Notes under the pieces: model-generated | What the model was told of the DNA's origin: nothing | Database searches by the model: none | What the model saw: only the letters and a program-made list of their open reading frames with translations | NCBI GenBank assembly: GCA_002633005.1 | Contig: NMRA01000073.1 | Coordinates: forward strand, 779,791 to 843,790 | Source of the DNA: Phoronis australis | Lineage: Eukaryota > Phoronida > Phoronidae | Reading direction: 5' to 3' | DNA: 64,000 bases | Made by a program: the position numbers and the translations under genes | Part shown: positions 33,304 to 46,100 of the stretch, piece after piece | Position numbering within the stretch: the first letter of the stretch is position 1 | Layout of the letters: the number at the start of each line of letters is the position of its first letter

Positions 33304-36252
33304 TCATTCTTCTGCCTCATTGTCAAGATCGCCTGGTCGAACTGTCACTGGTGTTGACAACAATGAATTGGTATCGTTCCTCAGTGTCTGTTTTGTCCCG
33401 TTTGCCTGTCTGTTGTAGTCGATGTAGTCGTCAAGAAAGCTTGCAACCCTGGGAACAGCACATGTGCTTGTGTTGAGCACGTGCGCCCAGAAGTCACTGA
33501 CATGACACCTGTTGGGCTCGTTTTCCTGTACGTTCAATAGACCAACAGTTGTGGCAGCCTTCAACAGCATTGACTCAGCTTTCGTCCGCATCAAATTCAG
33601 TATCTCAGCCTGTCTCAATCTATCGAGGATTACCATGGTGTTGTATGGTAGGATAAGAGCTAGCATCAGTTCGCTTAGTGTGCAGACAAGAGCATCGAAA
33701 TGGCTGTAGAAGTGGCCTCGGAAATCGTAAAAAACGAGGCCACTTACAAGCATCATAAATACTACCATAGTTGGAATGTAGCACAACACTATCACACGAC
33801 ATAGAAATTCTGCTGGACACTGGCCATCAAGCACCATGTGCCAATCTTCTTGGTAGCAGCTTTTCAGGAAAACCGTTGGCAATTGTTTAAATTGAAGGAC
33901 ACCGTGGCGTAAAATTGACATTGCTTGCATGAACAGATCAACACCAACTCCATATTTACAGCTTAGTTTCTCCAAACTCTCCCTGAAGTCGTTGTATACT
34001 ACAGATGACGTTTGACTGTACACCACAGGTTCATTGTCTTCCACGTTGTCGTAGTCGTTGTCTTCATCGTCGTCCGTTACGTCAAAGTTGTCCAAGTGAG
34101 TGCCACTGTCTGTTATATAAAGACAGTCCGAATCTATGTCTGATTCGTCTGTTATATCGCTGTGATTTGAATTCTTATTTGGACTCTCCTCTTCCTGGAA
34201 GATTGTGCTCGGAAATATTGAATACCTGTCTCCATTTGGAAGACTAGTAAGGTACTGGTAGTTATAACCGTGCTGTACCATTCCGTAGGGTGAGAAGGAG
34301 CTTACTGCTGGCGACACGTGCATAACAGGCACGTGCCTACCAGGAGGCGCTGTGTGAAGATGGCGTCCGGTGGGGATGAATACCGCGCTGTCTGGATTTA
34401 ATCGAGACACAACGACGTCAGTAGACCGTATGTATGAAAGTGAGCAATCGGTCTGAGTTAGCTTAGATTCCAGTGTAGTTGGTCTGATGAGTGTAGGCAC
34501 ATGTACAAACTCTGCTTGAACACATTTTTCTTTCTGGAAAAGAAACCAATAGCCTACTAACTTGTACACGATAACCAACGCTTTTTGGAGAACACACTGA
34601 ATATTGGACAAATGTATAACATAGCTTTAAGACGTGCGTGTAATTAATTATAAATTTAAAAAAAGTATCCGGGTGTAAGTGTATTTAGACATACTTTGCG
34701 GCGGATAACGACAATATGACTGACATAGACCCCACCTTTGATACATAGCTTGAAACGGACAGAGTTCACACCTGTATGTCAGATGGCTGATTGACAGGTT
34801 GTTCTTTGCTGCCTAGCCATCCCTCCACAATACCTCGGAGGGTAAGGTTTCGCGTACAACGTGCGAAGAAATTCTTAGCCAAAACGGACTTTCTGCAGAC
34901 GGGACACCAAAACTTCAGCTTCTGAGCAGACACGTTAGGCCGGTTGATCTGTGTGTGTTCAATGATATTCTTTACACACCTAGAGAATATTAGATGTTGA
35001 GACAGAAGCGATTTTATTGCAGCAAGATTTCTTCAAAGAATTTGGTAAAGACATCAACATTGTATTTTATTTCACAATACGACAAAATCGTTAGGTATGG
35101 ATTATTATTATGAATAATCCGCTCGACAAGGTGCAAAGTGCTCAGTTATTTTTGCGTAGCTAGGAACATCGCCGCCCGAAGGAGACATAAGATATTTGTC
35201 CGTCATTGCGCCCATTTGTGGCGCCTTCTTCCAGGTCGCTTTCCTTCTCCATCTGCTATGTGTACCGTACTTGTCGGAACACCCTCCCCCACCCACGTCG
35301 CTGATATTCATGTTCATGAATCGGTTCATACGCAACAAATATGTTGAAAGTTAGACACTACCAAGTCTTTTAAAAAGTCACTTTGTGGTGTCCTACAACG
35401 CCCCATGAGTGCACGACCATGTGTATCGAGCTGGTATGATGTGTTATGACATGGGTAACTACTAGAATTTGCTGGAAGTGGCATACCTTGATTTCTGACA
35501 CAAGATCAGTTTTAAAATAGATATTGCGTAATTTGGGTACTTGCTTATTGCAAAATGTGTGTCCACAAGGCAGTATGCAGGGCTCGACGAAATAGTCCAG
35601 ACAAACGGAACATTTCAAATCTTTACTCCAATGGTCGTTGCCTAGGTCAATGGACTGAGTCGACCGTGTAGAGAGGTCTGACATGGAGACTTTGTTGCTG
35701 ATGTCAAACGCGTCTTCTGCATGACCTTCTGTGTTGCTATGTGGAAACTCGTCCTCGTTTGCGAGCTGCAGTGCACGCGTGCTTGAACCACTTTCTGAAA
35801 ATGCAGAAAAAAGCGCTTGCTGTTGTGTTAACAGTGATTGTAAGCTTATATTAAACATTTGGAGTGCTCACGTAAGCTCATTTTGTAGTCCTGTCTATAA
35901 CACGTCTAGCACGCGTACGCAAAACTCCTTGAGTCACTTGTTTATTTTTATCCTAGAAGATTAACAAACTGCAGCACTGAAAATTGAAAGTAGCGTTGTT
36001 TTGCTGTGACGCATGAACGAAATCCACAACTTGAAAATTAAGGTCAGTTAGTTGTAAGAGCAACTTTGCAGCTCATTTACCGTCCTCGCCAGTAGGTCTT
36101 TGTCGTGTTGGAATTGAAACGCGCCTGCGATCTGCAGAAGTGGGAGAGGGGTCAGGTGAGAAGCGGTCCTCTGGAGCATTAGAGAAAAGGTTGTTAGTCA
36201 ACCCGCTGGTTCTGCCCACCGACTGGTCGTTGGCGGCATGATTTGTTGACAT
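33304..36252 (-). CDS. RING-finger (C3HC4) membrane protein, 4 coding exons, 619 aa
   Basis: Exons in order of transcription: 36252-36081, 35794-35545, 34979-34772, 34533-33304; the total of 1860 nt closes in frame. The N-terminus is Ser/Asn-rich. The RING uses C119, C122, C134, H136, C139, C142, C165 and C168, with CSVC, CGHTFC and CPVC visible. An acidic Asp/Glu tract spans about 335-379 and two hydrophobic segments about 453-480 and 490-512, predicting membrane anchoring. RING proteins of this type are usually E3 ubiquitin ligases; substrate and ortholog are not recognised. The ATG at 36252 is the first in the open frame, which stays open upstream, so an earlier exon cannot be excluded. 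Intron 2 splits the RING and uses a GC donor. Confidence 0.85.
34980..35544 (-). other. GC-AG intron inside the RING domain
   Basis: The exon ends CAATAA at 35545 and the intron starts GCAAGT, the usual extended form of GC donors; it ends CTCTAG before 34979. A GT donor 4 nt further in (after CAA) breaks the frame within a few codons. Only the GC donor yields Cys-Asn-Lys-Cys and so completes the RING. Confidence 0.8.
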
Positions 36253-37148
36253 AGCGCCTACAGAATTGCCAACTTCTGACTGGCTGCTCAGGAGTCCATT
36301 TTGCCAGGCAAGCGACAAGTTGACTCTGGTGTATTATGGGAACGGTTCTGTTACGTCACCGTTGTGTTGGCTTCACAAGGAAATTAAGCGTTTCTTGGCG
36401 AATAGCTGTATTCAACCAACAGATGTGAGGTGGTTGTCAGTCTTCGTAAAATCCTTTCAAATTTCATTGTTATGTTCTTAACTATTTATTTTCAGTATAC
36501 ATTTGATATTTTCTGAAACTTCGTCGAACACATCCTTCAAAATAAAGCGCAGTTGTTTATTACTGATTATATTACATGACGGTCATTTTTTGTAAAAATT
36601 CTCATTTTTCCTTTGAGCATAAATTATTACAAACCTAAATTGCAGGCGACAACTTGTTTAAAATACAGAGGACTTGTGGTGACTATCTCTTCTTTCACAC
36701 GTGTTAGTTTGCAGTGCGCACGAAGACCTTCGCTTTTGCCGTTCTCTTACAACATCCTAAGTCGAATCTCTCAAGAGAACTCCTGATACTTTGCCTCTAA
36801 AGTTCGTCCACCATGCTCTCAAGCGTCACAATTTACTATCCAGTCTGTAACGCATCTGACAATGTACTATCTTGCATATGTTATACTTTTGGGCCTATGT
36901 ATACATTTCAATAACGAATGCGACCATACAATAGCACTCCACAGGCACGCTAATACCAAAAGAAGCACATCTGTCCATTGCCTTGGTTACGTTACATTTA
37001 TTTCAATATTTAATTGGATACAGTTGTGACGATATCACTGAGGAAGTTCTTTCCAGAAATGTAGAGCCTGACGAGGTATATGCATAGCCTCTGTGTTAAT
37101 CTTGATACACATGCATTAATTTGCAGGAATTGTTTGTTTATGTCTTGG
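36253..37148 (-). promoter_or_regulatory. Spacer between SLC5A7 3' end and RING gene
   Basis: About 0.9 kb separates two genes on the same strand. A minus-strand AATAAA at 37002-36997, about 147 nt past the SLC5A7 stop, is a candidate polyadenylation signal. The RING promoter must lie between here and 36252 unless a further exon exists; no core promoter motif was identified. Confidence 0.45.
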
Positions 37149-40100
37149 TCATGCCATAGCATTTGTTTTTTTGTCCACACCATTAGAGTTGATTTCCATT
37201 AAAGACACTCTTTCCGGTTCATTTTCATCATTGTCGTCGCTCTTCTCTTCTCTAGATTTCTCTTGAAAACACTTAAAAATGTCAAACTTGGAATTCAGCT
37301 GCTTCTTTAGGAAAAGAAAATTGAACAAAATGGAAACGTGAATTATAGTGAGTAAACTTATTAGCATGCTCAGTGTTTTGAACGGGAACAGTTGCTTCTC
37401 CAACTGGTCACTGAAGAAAGGATACTTCAGTATGGGAGAGAAGCTAATCAGAGGCTCTCCCCCTAGCAATCGGAAGAGAAAACCCAATATGTAGCCGGCG
37501 ATAGACCCGTAAGAATTAGTGAACTTAAGGTATACAACGCAGACAAGTTGTGGAAATAAGATTACATAAACCAAATCAGCGCAAAGGTAGAATAACCCGT
37601 ATATCGATTGGACAGTGATGCCAATTACTGCGGCAATTGCTGCAACGAAGACAACGGACACGCGCATAACCCAGATGATTTCGCGGTTAGATGCACGAGG
37701 CCTAATAACATTCTTGTAGACATTTTCCGCGAACATGGTACTAGACGACAATGCAGAGGAATCTGCTGATGACATCACTGCGGCGGAAACGGCGCCTAAT
37801 CCGATGAACGCCACTGCTTGCGGGCACAGGTATTGTAGAACGATTGGTAGCACAAGTTTAGAGTCAGCGCCTTCTATTGGAATAGTCCCAGGGTATGTTG
37901 TGTTGCTCCAATCTGGAAAGTAAACGCTGTTGTACTTGAAAACTAATTAGTGTATTTACAATTATTGGTTATCGCGACGATCGTTTCAAAGCTACTACGC
38001 GAGTACGTTTTAAAAAGATACAAACCCGCCTCCCATTCAGTAACGCTAGGACCTAGCTTAAAAGCAAGACTTTGCGAGATTACGCGAGATATTGCCGTGT
38101 ATTTTAAATAAGAGCACGTGACCTTGACTAGCTTTTGGCTAGGTCCTAGCGTAGGTCCTAGCGTCTACTGAACGCACGCCCGGTTTTGGCAAATGAACAG
38201 ATACTAAAAACGACTTTCCCATCCAGTTCTATGGAACAAAATAAGGCTCTGTAATCCTCGAAAACTCTCACAAGTTTGAAAATTTGAAAACACCTTTCAA
38301 AGTCTTCTAAACGGGTTAGCGTGACTTGGCAACTATGGGGAAAAGACAACCCACCAAGGATAATAATGTCTAACCTGGGCGAATTTTTATTTGATTCCTG
38401 CTTTTAATTTGGAAGATAGACGCCAATGATGCATTGCCAGGTATATAACGAGTGTTGGTGGAAATCTTCAAAACAGGGTTTAGTTTCCTTTTAACATTTG
38501 CCATACATGTAGCAATGCACTCAAGGACACACTGTACAGCGCTAAAATATGCAACCTGTTATTACCTGCAGTTTTAGCAGCTACCCCTAGAATCACACAC
38601 GGCACTGCCAGGAAGAAACATCCCGCACCACCGACGAAGGACAACACCTGCGCACGATGAGAGCTCTTAGCGGACAGTACTCTTTGAAAATAGGCCTGCG
38701 AAAAATAGTACTTGGATAAAATTCACAAACTAGAGCGTGTAAGGACACGAACAGGAGGTATGGGGCCAAATAGAAAATATCAGAAATACTTTCTAGGATC
38801 TAATCCGTAGTTGAAGCCATAACTTTAGTATTCACGAAATCCCGTCATTTCATTAATAAATTTTATTTCTCGAATTTTGATAGTAAAATATGGTTTGCAT
38901 GCTTTCCAAGTCTTCCATATTCTCACTCAGAAATAGGGTTAGAAGTAGGAATATCGCAAACACATCAAGTTTGATTAGGTGCTTCGTTTGTATATGGCGT
39001 CGTGTTGCGTTTTCGCGAGGTTTTCAAGTCTACGCAGCGTGTTCAAGGACGTTCCCATTAACAGAAAATAGAACTGGGTACAATTCAGTAGCTGTCTCGC
39101 GGCTAGAAAGATCGAGCCAAAATCACGTGTTCTCATTTAAAATACACGGCAATATCTTCCGTAATATCGCTGAGTGTCAGTGTTGCTTTTCTAGAGAGGT
39201 CCTGGCGAGGTTCTAGGGTTACAGAACTCAACCCTGCTCTCTTACAAGAACTAATGACAAAAACGCGTAATGGCTAGTGGGGTTGAAATGGAAATGCTGC
39301 GTTTTTTGAGATTTCACACCTCAATTTAACAATCGCTTTCAGTTGCTTATCACAAGTGAGATCATAGCTTCGTCGGAATAGCGAAACTCCTGGAGGAATT
39401 AATACGCTTTATATTAGAGTTCGCCAACTTTGTAAACGTAAAATTTGACAAACTGGAATCATAAAGGTACACATACTTGCCACGGAACTCCGCCGCACAT
39501 AAGCAAAAATGCGTTGTCCAGCCAAATGCCCACTTCGTATGAATCCAAGGTTCCAAGCCAGTTTGAGCCCGTTATGTTGTCGGACGAAGGCACAAGACTG
39601 CCCACTGCCGGATGAGTCAAGGCGAATGGCACTGAGAGCCACTGTGAAATTTTACAAATTACGAGATTATACGATCTGGAGTGGTGAGCGAACTCATACC
39701 ACGTGGTGAAACCCTTACCACGTGGTGAAACCCTTGCCACGTGGTGGAACTATTACCACGTGGTGGAACCCTTACCGCGTGGCGAAACCCATACCACGTG
39801 GTGAAACCCTTACCACGTGGTGAAACTCTTACCAAGGCAGCGGAAACCTTAGAAGTTATTAGTGTTGTCCAACGCTAATGAATTCAAAAATGGCGCGTAA
39901 ACTACCTATGCGTATTGCTTGCCGACTCATTCGATCACAATTCAAGATCGGATGAACGTGGTAATGAATCTAAAAGGCTTTAAAACGCCAAAGCACTTAG
40001 GTTAAGAATTCAACACATTGGTAGCTAAACAGGGCTAATGCAGCTTTAAACCTTTGAAACAACACAATCTGCCACAATTCTGAAATACTTTCCAACTATG

Positions 40101-43100
40101 TCAGTGGCGTCTCAAGGAAATGAGATTGCACTCATACTTGTATCTCCCAACGTTTTAAATATATACACATTTAGAAATCATAGACCACGAATAGCTTCAA
40201 GACTACATTTGACTCATCAGTTAATGTTGCAGCATGTGCCGAAAAGGTATCTAGTGCAGTCAAAAACGGACTTAATTAAGTTAAGAACCAAGTGCACATT
40301 TAACTTTGTGTTCGTGTGACGATCTTTTTCAGAAATTTCGTCTCCGGTTTAACTCAGCCCGAATTTACCTCTTAACATAGATAAACTTTTGGTTTCAAGA
40401 TTTAAGCCACTTTTCAGGAGACTCGCGCCCGGATTGGCATCTAGAGAGGATTACAAATCATGACCTTGTTTTATTAAACATTAACGGATCTAGTTACATG
40501 TATATTCATTAACAATCAAACACGTGATTAAGAATAGCTTTCAGTATACCAAGGCAGCTAATACTTAGCATGGTACTCACAAGCCCTATAAAAATGCAGA
40601 CCAGTTGGACGATATCCGTATAGGCGACTGAATAGAGACCTCCGAACAATGTGTAAAATGCAGCTATGCAAGCGGACACGATGATGGCCGTTGTGTTATC
40701 CAGGCCGATTATAACGGACAATGTGGCGCCTGAAGTCAAACCGGATATGGAACTTAGTGAATACATTGTGGCCCAAATGTAATGCTTTCTAGCGCTCTTT
40801 AGGCTTAACTCTTATTGTATTTTCGTAGTAATAAACACAAAAAACACGATGTCTACCATGTACAGTCTGAGCTAGTTCAGTTTTGCCTGACGATCAAGAA
40901 AAGTCCTTGCGACATCTGTACAGTAGAACTTATGTCAACATGCGAACAAGCTCCAATGAGTGGCCTTAAATAAAGGCCTACGTGCTCTTTGTAAAGGCGG
41001 AAACTACAAATAAAGCGCGTGCGTTCAGTAGCGCTAGGACCTACGCTAGGACTAAAATCTAGACAAAATCACATGTTCCCATTTAAAATACGCGACAACA
41101 TGTCACGTAATCTCTCGAAGTCTTGCTTCATAGCGAGGTCCTAGCGTTACTGAACGAGAGGCTTGTCTTGTGAAAACAATATTGTATTTTATTACGAGTC
41201 GAAGGGTAAGAGCCATTACATGTTGCCGCGTGCTTGCAATTTTTTTTAATGTTTATTACGAAATCTTCAGAATACAATGAATATACATAACCCAGAAAGC
41301 GCCAAGAGGCATTAGATCTGGGTAAAAAATACAAAGAAGTCTACATACAATGATTATATACAAATACATAAATAAAAAAACTGATGTTAAGAATACAATG
41401 ATATATGACAACGAATGAAAATAATTTATTTTCATACAGATGTATAAAATTCTATCCACTCACACAAAGAGATTTAATGTTATAAAGAAATTCTGATACT
41501 ATTTCAAATAAAACCATATTTTCGTTTGAGTTAAGTTCTTGACATCCATATAGAAAGAAATTAATTTTGTTGTACAATTGCGGAATTTCAGAGTATTTTT
41601 TATAAACATTGGGGTATTGTTCGAGTGCCTGGAAGAGCTGTACCCTCTCCTCCTTGCATACCTCACAAGCAAAGAAAACATGAGGATATGTCTGGGTATC
41701 TCCACAGGAACACAGAGCCGAAATATTATTAAAATTATGTCTAAATTTCTCGTTGTTTAGGAATAGACCACATCTTGATCTGTATAGGGTTATTTCATGG
41801 TTGCGGGGAAGTTGGAATGATGTCAATGGGACTGGCAAGTCTGGAGTAGTGGTATGCATTTTAAAGTTATTTTTGAGAGTGACGATTGAAGTGCTTTCTT
41901 TTATTTTGAATGGTAAGGAATTCCAGTTGTCAATACAAGTTAATATCGTTGATCTTCTAAAGGCTTGGCTGATGGAGGCTGGAATAGTATACATATTGCT
42001 TTGCCGGAGTCCTGGTCTCGTGCTTGGTCTTTTGTAGGAGTCAAAGAGGATTTTGTTAGAGAAATTGTTTATGTTGGTTAAGACTTTGAATGTATACATG
42101 GACAGGTGGAGTTTACGACGGGTTGCTAGTTTGCTCCAGTGAAGACTATTTAGAACCTTGATTGTGTTGGACCCTTTGTATGCCCCAGTTATGGCTAAAG
42201 CTGCTTGGTATTGTAGTCTTTCTAATTGGAGAAGTATGCCAGCGTTTGCCGATTGGTAGATTATGTCACAGTAATCTAGATGTGGAAGTACAAAAGACTT
42301 GAACAGAGTTTCAAGATGCATGGAGTTGAGATGACGAGAGATAATTCTAATTGGATTAATTAATTTTTGTACTTTTTGAACGAGTTCGCGACAATGAGGA
42401 GTAAATGTAAGCTTATGGTCGAGTAGCAAGCCAAGATGTTTGTGCGTGAACTTATTGGGGATAACTTCCCCATTGAGTGATAATTCCAGTGTTGGATTTG
42501 TTTGGAAATGAGTATTATTAGACTTAGAAAATATAAGATCAACACTTTTTTCAGGTTTAAATTTCATCTTCCATTTGTGAGACCAGTCATAGAGTTTGTT
42601 AAGGTCAGTTTGCAATTGTAAGGAGTCATGGGGATGCTCTTTTGAGAATGGGTGGAATATTGCAGTGTCATCAGCATATAAGAATGTTTTAGAGCTTATC
42701 GTGTCTGGAAGATCATTGATGTACAGTAAAAAGAGTAAGGGGCCTAGTACGCTACCCTGTGGTACTCCAGCATTTACGAAACCTGGCGTTGATGAAGGTG
42801 ATAAGACACCCTCAATTCGGACTTTGTAAGTTCGATTTTCCAGATATGATTTTAAAAGTAAGAGGAGAGTGCCTGAGAAACCGTAAGATTGTAATTTATG
42901 TAGAAGCAGGTCATGGGGAACGACATCAAAAGCTGACGCAATGTCTAAAAATACGGATCTCACGTTGTACCCTTGCTCAAACTGGAGGTGGATGTCGTGT
43001 ACAATTTCTGTAAGTTGCGACACAGTGCTGTTACCAGGCATGAATCCAAATTGGCGACGATATATGAGGTTTTGTGAAGAGAGGTGGTCAAACATGTGCT

Positions 43101-46100
43101 GAGAAATGATTTTTTCTAAAATTTTGGATAAGGTGTTAAGTAGAGTTATGGGGCGATAGTTGGCAATGTCTGTTTTGGAGTTCTTTTTGTGTATTGGTAT
43201 CATAACGCCAAGCTTCCAGTTCAAAGGAAATTTTCCAGATTGTAATATTTTGTTGTATAATGTTGTCAGAGGAAGTGTAAGCTCTCTTGCTATTATCTTG
43301 ATCATTTTATTGGTTATGAGATTGGTACCGTCGTTTTTGTTTTCGTCAATGTTTTCTAGTAGTTTTCTGACTTCAGATGGTTGGGCTTCTATGTAAGAGA
43401 GGTGTTCTAATGTTCTGTTTGGGAATTCTGGATAGTTTATTGTTGGTGCAATGTGACTCTTGGCAGTGAAGTAGTCTAGAAATAAGATACTTTTATCGGC
43501 TTTGGATGACGCCTGAGAGTTGGATTCTTTTGAGTGGATGGTGGGGTATGATGATTGCTTTACCTGTCCTCGAATTTTGTTTACTATATCCCAATATTCC
43601 TTAGAATTTTTGGAGACATTTTTGATATTGGAGATAACTTTCATCTTATAGTCTTGTTTTGTCTTTTTAATTAGTTCTTCCATACTGTTGCACTGTTCTT
43701 TGTAGCACTTGAACGTGCATGGGTTATTTGATCTTCTGAACGATCTGTACAGTTTATTTCTTTTATTTATTTCAGACTTAATGTTTTTGTTAAACCACGG
43801 TTTGTTCTTGTTTTTTATTGTTTTCATGGTATGGTTGATGGGATATTATTATCTAATATGTTGTAGAGTGACTGTGTGAATATTGAGACTGCGTCATTTA
43901 TGTCACTTTTGTTAAGTATTTCAGTCCAGTTGAATGTGGTTATGTCAGAGCGCAGTTTGTCCATGTTAATGAGGTTGTAATTCCAGATCTTCTTCATAAT
44001 GTCTGGTTCTTTAGGTGGGCAGTTGAGTGTGAATGTTGTTTCTATAACGTGGTGGTCTGAGTTACCAATGGGAGGCCTTACAGAAGTGGATTCAATTAAT
44101 CCGAGATTGTTTGTTATACATAAATCAAGGCAAGAATGTGAATACTCTGTTAAACGTGTCGGCTCGTTTATTAGTTGTATACAGTCATTTGTGAGGAGAA
44201 TATCGAATAATTCGAGACCGGCTTGGTTGTCATTGTCTTCAGAGTACCAAGTACTATTTCTTGCGTTGAAATCCCCGTTGATAACAATCGTTTTATTAGT
44301 TTGAGAGAGTTCTTGCAATTGCTCTGAAAAGGTTTTGAAATATGCTTTCCGTTCATGGGACGTCTGTGAGGGTGAGCGATAGAAAAAACCGTAATATACC
44401 TTTTTGTGGTTGACGTAAAGTTCAATCCAACAGTTACTCATTGATTGTATAATTTTATCATCAATTGTTTTGTAATTTACGGAGTTGTGGACAAACAAGA
44501 TCAACCCCCTCCCGACGTTAGTGTGGTAGGCAATGTGGTATTCTGGAATAATAAGTGCACTGAGGTTGTCTTCGGACAGTGTTCCAGATTCACATATAGC
44601 AATGACCATGTAATTGTTGTCTGTAATAACTTGCTTGAGAAGATCAAATCTTGAAAGATTGTTCGCCTTGATACTGTTGATATTAGTGAATAAGACCTTG
44701 AAGCTGGCTAAACCCTGAGTGCCTGGTCCTGGATTGACCTCTATGTCACCCGCAGTCAAAAGACTTTGCTCAATGATAACTCGGATATCACAACATGAGT
44801 TCTTCATTGTGCAGTAAACATTACGTAAGTGCTCAGTTCGGGGTCGTTTTCGTAGCAGAAGAGTGAGGTCGAGCGTAATAGACGAAAAGCAGTGGGGTAT
44901 TTTTGTTTTCCAGACACCCGAACAATTATAATTATCATGTCTGTAGTTAAATAGTGATAAATTCATACAGTTCATAGTTAACATGCTTATCTAACAAGAG
45001 AAAAAGAAGTGCTTGCAATTCGAACTTTGCTGTCATTTTTGTAAGTGTTGCAACTCTGGTACCTTTCAAAACGTTAAATTACGGCCACCCGGTGTGTGAA
45101 TAGGTTTAAACCCATCATGAAGATGGTATGAATTGAAACAATATTGTATTGGAAATTATAAACTGGGCGAAGAGCAAGGTATGGGGAAATGAATCTGGAA
45201 TTCGTTATAAACTGTATTTGTGCATGCTTTTATCACCTGTAATTAGGGACTATGAGTGTTTAATCAAACAAAGGTTTACCTCACAACACGAACTATGAGA
45301 TTTAAAGATTTTGCCGTTTTAGGCTTCACCGATTTTTCATCAACCTTATTTGAGATTCCAAATTGTTTCGGTAGTTCCACTTAATGGAAAACGTTCTCAC
45401 GCAGACACACGTAGCTCACCTAACGCAGATAGAATAGCTGCGGTCCAGAAGAGATCTCCAAGTAGAGCTGGGATATAAAGTATTCCTCCAATTCTTGCTC
45501 CATACCGTTTTTGTAAAGGGTCCAACATGGTGACATATCCCTCCTTTCTCATTTTCTTGGCGAAGAACAGTCCGCCTGATAATACACAAACCACACCAGT
45601 AATAAACTTGCCGGAAAGAATCCCGACTTTGGTGGCAGGTGTTTACATTGACTGCCAACAGCAGCAGCACCATCACCACCAGCAACAGCAATAGCAGCAA
45701 CAACAGGACCAGCAGCACGTGCAGTAGCAGCAGCAGCCGCAGTAGCAGAGGCGGAAGCAAAAGAAGCAGCAACAACGGCAGCAACTTCAAACGCAGCAAT
45801 CATTAGCGTCATATTGGCCTTGGTTCACCAGCACCATACACTGATCCGATAAAAACTCGCCCGATCATGCTGGGAATCAGGATTTTACTTATTCGACGGA
45901 TATGTAAATTAGGTATAAGTCGCATGAACCATTCGACTTCGATCCGATGAGTGTTCGGTTGAAAAATGGATGTCACCCCTACAGTCAGGCGATTATCGCT
46001 GGGGCAATGATAATATGATTTCGTCGTCCAGCCAATTTCTAATCGTAGGACTTCCACAATTAAAGTCGTCGGGCGATGTGCTTGATATAAATCGTTTACA

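Larger units (their letters stand above)
41242..45008 (-). mobile_element. CR1-like non-LTR retrotransposon, 5'-truncated
   Basis: It is inserted in SLC5A7 intron 3 in the same orientation as the gene. It is flanked by the 12-bp direct repeat GTGCTTGCAATT at 41230-41241 and 45009-45020, the mark of target-primed insertion. The 3' end abuts a T run on the plus strand, that is, an A-rich tail. The coding part is almost complete: 2A peptide, endonuclease, reverse transcriptase and C-terminal domain, with one frameshift. ORF1 is missing, in contrast to the related copy at 53.1-58.7 kb. Assignment to CR1 rests on domain order and the 2A motif. Confidence 0.9.

Noticed and set aside
39697-39834. 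CRISPR-like regularly spaced repeat
   Set aside because: Units are contiguous 19-mers without spacers, in an intron of an animal gene. It is a minisatellite.
43824-43827. Programmed reinitiation between two CR1 frames
   Set aside because: The related copy at 55.3 kb is fused in one frame across this point, so a private indel explains it better. Kept as a low-weight finding.
45397-45812. Long Leu- and Ala-rich frames
   Set aside because: Produced by the CAG/CAA trinucleotide tract. Only the piece 45420-45575, an SLC5A7 exon, is coding.
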